Source: Saprospiraceae bacterium
GTDB taxonomy: Bacteria > Bacteroidota > Bacteroidia > Chitinophagales > Saprospiraceae
Assembly (NCBI GenBank): GCA_023300835.1
Contig: JALZVB010000070.1
Coordinates: 1-11,300 of the forward strand
DNA: 11,300 nt
Direction: 5' to 3'
Part shown: positions 7,905-11,300 of the stretch, piece by piece
How the letters are laid out: the number at the start of each line of letters is the position of its first letter
Position numbering within the stretch: the first letter of the stretch is position 1
Made by a program: the position numbers and the translations under genes
The notes under the pieces: model-generated
What the model saw: the letters and a program-made list of their open reading frames with translations, nothing else
Databases searched by the model: none
What the model was told of the DNA's origin: nothing

Positions 7905-8546
7905 ATGCACGTAGCCACCTTTACCTTCAATGATTTCCAAGAAAACACCTTTGTATTATACGATGACACTAAAAACTGCTGCATCGTAGATCCTGGATGT
8001 AATAATGAATCAGAGCGGACATTACTTATAGATTTTATCGAATCCAATAACCTTACCCCTATTAAACTGGTTAATACACATTGTCATATAGATCATGTTC
8101 TGGGTAATAAATTTATAAGTGAGAAGTATAATTTGCCGCTTATTTCGCACAGAGGGGAGCAGATTGTCTTGGATAATATGGATGCGGTGAGCCGCACTTA
8201 CGGGATTCCTTATGAGATGTCACCAGATATTACTGAGTTTCTAGAAGAGGGTGACGTGCTAGAATTTGGAAACACCAAGCTTGAAGTACTGTTTACACCA
8301 GGGCATTCTCCAGCCAGCATATCCTTCTTCCATAGAGAATCTAAGCAATTATTAGCCGGAGATGTATTGTTCAAGGGGAGTATAGGTAGAACGGATTTGC
8401 CTGGTGGTAGTATGGAAACCTTGATAGATTCTATCAAGACGAGATTTATGACGCTTGATGATGATGTCATTGTATACCCTGGACATATGGGAAGTACAAC
8501 TATCGGAGCAGAGAGAAAAAGTAATCCTTTTTTGACTGGGGTATAG
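7905..8546 (+). CDS. MBL-fold metallo-hydrolase (glyoxalase II / YcbL-like)
   Basis: This 213-residue protein is probably a soluble cytoplasmic zinc hydrolase of the metallo-beta-lactamase fold, in the small glyoxalase-II-like (YcbL) branch. All metal-binding motifs are present: THCHIDH (H59, H61, D63, H64), TPGHSPASISFF (H134), AGDVLF (D153) and YPGHMGSTTIGAE (H194). The N-terminus MHVATFTFNDFQENTFVLYD is the typical family start and supports the ATG at 7905. The length of about 210 residues is normal; true glyoxalase II has an extra C-terminal substrate-binding region, which is lacking here. Thiolester hydrolysis is the usual guess for the group, but the real substrate is not evident. The gene stands alone between two intergenic regions and shows no obvious link to its neighbours. 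No signal peptide is seen. Confidence 0.92.
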   Translation: MHVATFTFNDFQENTFVLYDDTKNCCIVDPGCNNESERTLLIDFIESNNLTPIKLVNTHCHIDHVLGNKFISEKYNLPLISHRGEQIVLDNMDAVSRTYGIPYEMSPDITEFLEEGDVLEFGNTKLEVLFTPGHSPASISFFHRESKQLLAGDVLFKGSIGRTDLPGGSMETLIDSIKTRFMTLDDDVIVYPGHMGSTTIGAERKSNPFLTGV

Positions 8547-8732
8547 GTTTTAAGACTTTCGTCGAATGCGTGGAGATTAAGCTGGCCCGATCATTAAATT
8601 AGAGTGACTAACAACATCTAAAATGTACCTGACTAATAAGTTCACATTACAATAAATTATAATTTGTAACTTTGTGGTTAGCAACAAGTCGCTGTATGTC
8701 ATCATTTTGTAATCCAAATTATCTACAAATTA
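8547..8732 (+). promoter_or_regulatory. Intergenic region with a likely promoter for the TMTC-like gene
   Basis: These 186 AT-rich bases separate two co-directional genes. TAACTTTG at 8667-8674 is a perfect match to the Bacteroidota -7 box TAnnTTTG. A start site a few bases downstream would give a leader of about 50 nt before the ATG at 8733. A TTG-type -33 element is not clear at the expected spacing. I see no strong terminator hairpin after the hydrolase gene and no recognisable riboswitch or small RNA. Confidence 0.4.
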
Positions 8733-10676
8733 ATGTCTAAGGTTAAGCATACCCAGCCAGAGCCTACTTCTAATCCGCTTTACCTCAGGGAAAAATGGCA
8801 ATTGCTCGCCATATTCTTATTGGGTTTCGCCATATACGCCAATACGCTTACACATGATTATACACAGGATGACGCTATAGTCATCTATGATAATATGTTT
8901 ACCACAGAGGGTATCTCTGGTATACCTGGTATCCTGACCAACGACACTTTTTACGGTTTCTTCAAGGAAGAAGGCAAGAAAAATCTAGTTACGGGTGGAA
9001 GGTACAGACCTATTACACAGATTATGTTTGCTGTGGAATGGCAACTATTTGGGAAAGCCCCTTGGGTAGGTCATTTGATTAATATACTATTGTATTGCTT
9101 GTTGGGAGTTGTTCTCTATAAGCTGTTATTGCTTATGTTTTCTGAAGGTCATAAAATCAGTGATAACCTGCGTTGGTTTGTGTTTATCATTTGTGTTATT
9201 TATATCGCTCATCCCGTACATACAGAAGCTGTTGCAAATATCAAGGGACGAGATGAAATTCTAACCATGTTGGGCGCCATAGTAGCGATGTATGCTTCTT
9301 TCAAATATTATTATTCAAAGAATATTAAATGGCAGATTTTTGCAGCAGCTAGTTTCTTTGTTGCTCTGATGAGTAAAGAGAATGCGATTACTTTTCTAGC
9401 TGTCGTGCCTTTGGCTTACATGTTATTTAAAAAAGAAACCTTAGGAAAAATTCTCAAATTATTGGCACCATTTGCGTTAAGCAGTTTATTGTTTTTAGTT
9501 ATAAGGTTTGCGATTCTGGGTGCAGATTTTGGATCACAATCTATGGAACTTATGAATAATCCTTTTCTTAAGATAGATGGTAATCAATGGATTGCATTTT
9601 CTGGCGGAGAAAAATGGGCTACAATCATAACAACGCTAGGTATGTATATTGGATTGTTGGCCTTTCCTTATTCCCTATGTCATGATTATTATCCCAGAGC
9701 GATAGAAGTTATGCAGATAGGAGATCTGCCTGCTATTCTCAGTATGTTGCTATATCTTGTAATGGCAGGTCTGGCTTTCTTTCTATATAAAAAAGATAAG
9801 TATATCAGTTTTGGAATTATGTTCTTTATCATAACGTTGTCTATCGTATCCAACATTGTTTTTCCTATAGGCACACTTATGAGCGAACGATTTCTATTTA
9901 TGCCATCCTTAGGATTTGCGATAATAGTAGGAAGACTACTTTCACATTACGTTAATAAAAAGTTAGCCCTAGGGTTAGTAGGCATTATTATTCTGGCATA
10001 TTCCATTAGAACTATTACGAGGAATATGGTGTGGAAAAATGACTTTACACTTTTTACAACTGATGTTAAGAATCAACCCAATAGTGCCAAATTATTGAAT
10101 GCCGCAGGAGGCGCATTATCAACAGAAGGCGGCAAGCTCAAAGACAGTCCTGAAAAGACTAAAATGCTAAAACAATCCATTATTTATTTGCAACGAGCGA
10201 TAGAAATACATCCGACTTATCAGAATGCACATCTACTACTGGCTAATGCAAATTATTACCTGGGCAATTACGATCCAGCAGTTGCGACTTTAGATAAAGT
10301 GTTGAAACTGTATCCTAATTATGAAGCCGCTTTGACTAACCTTCCTATCATCTTACGTGATGCAGGAAGACACTATGGAGAGAAAGAGAATAACTTGAAA
10401 AAAAGTGAGCAAGCGCTAAAGCGGTCATATGACTTGTCACCTGGCGACCTTGAGACCAATAGACTACTAGGTATAATATCAGGCATGCAAAATCAACATG
10501 AGAGAGCTATTTTTTACTTCGAAAAAGTAGCTAAGATGGCACCCAACTCTGCAGCCAATTATGTCAACCTAGGAACAGCTTACCAGAACGCAGGAGATAA
10601 GGAGAAAGCCTTAGAATATTATAACAAAGCTGTAGAAATAGACCCAAAAGCTTTAAATCAATTTTCCCCTAAATAG
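8733..10676 (+). CDS. TMTC-like GT-C membrane protein with C-terminal TPR repeats
   Basis: This 647-residue polytopic inner-membrane protein resembles TMTC/DUF1736 proteins, a GT-C fold group of which some eukaryotic members are protein O-mannosyltransferases. After TM1 (about 22-40) comes YANTLTHDYTQDDAIVI with the acidic pair D46-D47, where GT-C enzymes place a catalytic or metal-binding acidic motif. Next are GGRYRPITQIMFAVEWQLFG (88-107) and AHPVHTEAVANIKGRDEI (159-176), both strongly conserved in this family. About ten further hydrophobic segments follow, up to about residue 430. The region from about 450 to the end contains TPR helices, clearest in the last unit (ANYVNLGTAYQNAGDKEKAL). 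A lipid-linked sugar donor and an extracytoplasmic protein acceptor are the family expectation, not shown here. A glycosidase gene starts 5 nt downstream, suggesting one transcript. The ATG is preceded by an A-rich stretch without a Shine-Dalgarno sequence. Confidence 0.8.
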   Translation: MSKVKHTQPEPTSNPLYLREKWQLLAIFLLGFAIYANTLTHDYTQDDAIVIYDNMFTTEGISGIPGILTNDTFYGFFKEEGKKNLVTGGRYRPITQIMFAVEWQLFGKAPWVGHLINILLYCLLGVVLYKLLLLMFSEGHKISDNLRWFVFIICVIYIAHPVHTEAVANIKGRDEILTMLGAIVAMYASFKYYYSKNIKWQIFAAASFFVALMSKENAITFLAVVPLAYMLFKKETLGKILKLLAPFALSSLLFLVIRFAILGADFGSQSMELMNNPFLKIDGNQWIAFSGGEKWATIITTLGMYIGLLAFPYSLCHDYYPRAIEVMQIGDLPAILSMLLYLVMAGLAFFLYKKDKYISFGIMFFIITLSIVSNIVFPIGTLMSERFLFMPSLGFAIIVGRLLSHYVNKKLALGLVGIIILAYSIRTITRNMVWKNDFTLFTTDVKNQPNSAKLLNAAGGALSTEGGKLKDSPEKTKMLKQSIIYLQRAIEIHPTYQNAHLLLANANYYLGNYDPAVATLDKVLKLYPNYEAALTNLPIILRDAGRHYGEKENNLKKSEQALKRSYDLSPGDLETNRLLGIISGMQNQHERAIFYFEKVAKMAPNSAANYVNLGTAYQNAGDKEKALEYYNKAVEIDPKALNQFSPK

Positions 10677-10681
10677 ATCCA

Positions 10682-11300
10682 TTGAAGAACATATCAATAT
10701 ATTTCATTCGTGTAAGCATAAGTATATTTTTCTTATATCTGATAACTTCATCAGCTTATTGTCAAGTCCACGATCCAGCAGAAACCTATGCTAAGGATAA
10801 GATAAAGACGATGACCTTAGATGAAAAAATAGGTCAACTCTTTATGATCAGAGCACATTCCGACCTAGGTGCCGAGCATGTCAAAAGTGTGGAAGATCAA
10901 ATTAAAAAATATAAAGTAGGAGGCCTTTGTTTCTTTCAAGGAACACCAACTAAGCAAGCTGAGCTGACTAATAAATATCAACGCTTATCGACGACGCCAC
11001 TGATGGTAGCTATAGATGCGGAGTGGGGACTAGGTATGCGACTGCGAAAAACGTCAATCTCATTCCCCAAACAACTTACTCTAGGCGCTATACAAGACAA
11101 TAATAGTATATACAGGATGGGGCAAGTGATTGCGAAACAACTCAAACGGATAGGAGCTCATGTTAACTTTGCACCTGTTATAGATGTCAACAACAATCCT
11201 GATAATCCGGTTATACACAATCGATCATTCGGTGAGGATATATATAATGTGAATCTGTATCTGTATCACCATGACCTGGAAAATGTTTCATACAAGCATA
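10682..11300 (+). CDS. Glycoside hydrolase family 3 protein, N-terminal part (partial)
   Basis: The first 206 codons are visible; the gene runs off the right edge. The product starts with a signal peptide (MKNISIYFIRVSISIFFLYL, then ITSSAYCQ), so it is exported. The mature part matches GH3 beta-N-acetylglucosaminidase-like enzymes: LDEKIGQLFMIRAHSD, VGGLCFFQGTPTKQAELTN, PLMVAIDAEWGLGMRL, HVNFAPVIDVNNNPDNPVI and RSFGED. The KHFPGHG region and the catalytic Asp should lie beyond the window. In Bacteroidota this branch is often fused to a C-terminal beta-lactamase-type serine hydrolase, which cannot be tested here. I chose TTG at 10682 because an in-frame TAA lies at 10670, no ATG occurs before the signal peptide, and this start gives a correct Lys-rich n-region. 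It begins 5 nt after the TMTC-like stop. The last ~15 residues align less well but stay open. Confidence 0.85.
   Translation, partial: MKNISIYFIRVSISIFFLYLITSSAYCQVHDPAETYAKDKIKTMTLDEKIGQLFMIRAHSDLGAEHVKSVEDQIKKYKVGGLCFFQGTPTKQAELTNKYQRLSTTPLMVAIDAEWGLGMRLRKTSISFPKQLTLGAIQDNNSIYRMGQVIAKQLKRIGAHVNFAPVIDVNNNPDNPVIHNRSFGEDIYNVNLYLYHHDLENVSYKH

Noticed and set aside
7793..8047. Upstream 85-codon extension of the large minus-strand ORF (starting at 8047)
   Set aside because: It overlaps the MBL hydrolase start antisense, has no family-like sequence, and would bury the clear signal peptide that begins at 7792.
11230..11300. Possible frameshift at the visible end of the GH3 gene
   Set aside because: The last ~15 residues align less well, but the frame stays open and still fits the expected YxYxxxLE pattern. 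The other frames look no better.
1..11300. CRISPR array, tRNA/rRNA, IS element or prophage
   Set aside because: No regularly spaced repeats, no terminal inverted repeats with a transposase, and no recognisable structural RNA were seen on either strand.

Overview
The window looks like AT-rich chromosomal DNA from a Bacteroidota member. A Saprospiria/Cytophagia-type marine lineage is my best guess, from family resemblance only. The support is: a Bacteroidota-style promoter -7 box (TAnnTTTG) upstream of two genes, A-rich start regions without Shine-Dalgarno sequences, oligopeptide-permease subunits with the extra inserts I associate with this phylum, a large outer-membrane beta-barrel protein ending in Phe, and a GH3 enzyme of Bacteroidota type.

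Layout. The left edge (1-75, +) holds the last 24 codons of the ATP synthase gamma subunit (atpG), followed by a strong intrinsic terminator. From 308 to 7792 four genes lie on the minus strand, closely spaced and probably one operon. In transcription order they are: a 1088-residue outer-membrane protein (degenerate peptidase-MA-like N-terminus, PD40/TolB-type propeller, Omp85-like barrel); an OppA-type solute-binding lipoprotein broken by a frameshift; an OppB-type permease starting at GTG; and an OppC-type permease. No OppD/OppF ATPase gene is present. A 112-bp divergent spacer leads to plus-strand genes: an MBL-fold hydrolase (7905-8546), a TMTC-like GT-C membrane protein with C-terminal TPRs (8733-10676), and, 5 nt later, the start of a GH3 glycosidase (from a TTG codon) that runs off the right edge.

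How they fit together. The OppABC set would move oligopeptides or similar solutes across the inner membrane. The barrel protein upstream in the same operon could act at the outer membrane, but this link is inferred from position only. The TMTC-like protein and GH3 enzyme are probably co-transcribed and both belong to glycan-related families.

The most notable feature is the lesion in the binding-protein gene. A perfect 17-bp inverted repeat with a 17-nt loop lies exactly at the point where the reading frame breaks, and the missing 79-residue C-terminus is intact in the next frame. This is the signature of a fold-back template switch, either a natural mutation or an amplification/assembly artefact. 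I see no CRISPR array, tRNA, rRNA, insertion sequence, phage gene or clear new system. Apart from that lesion and some unusual domain architectures, this is an ordinary chromosomal stretch.
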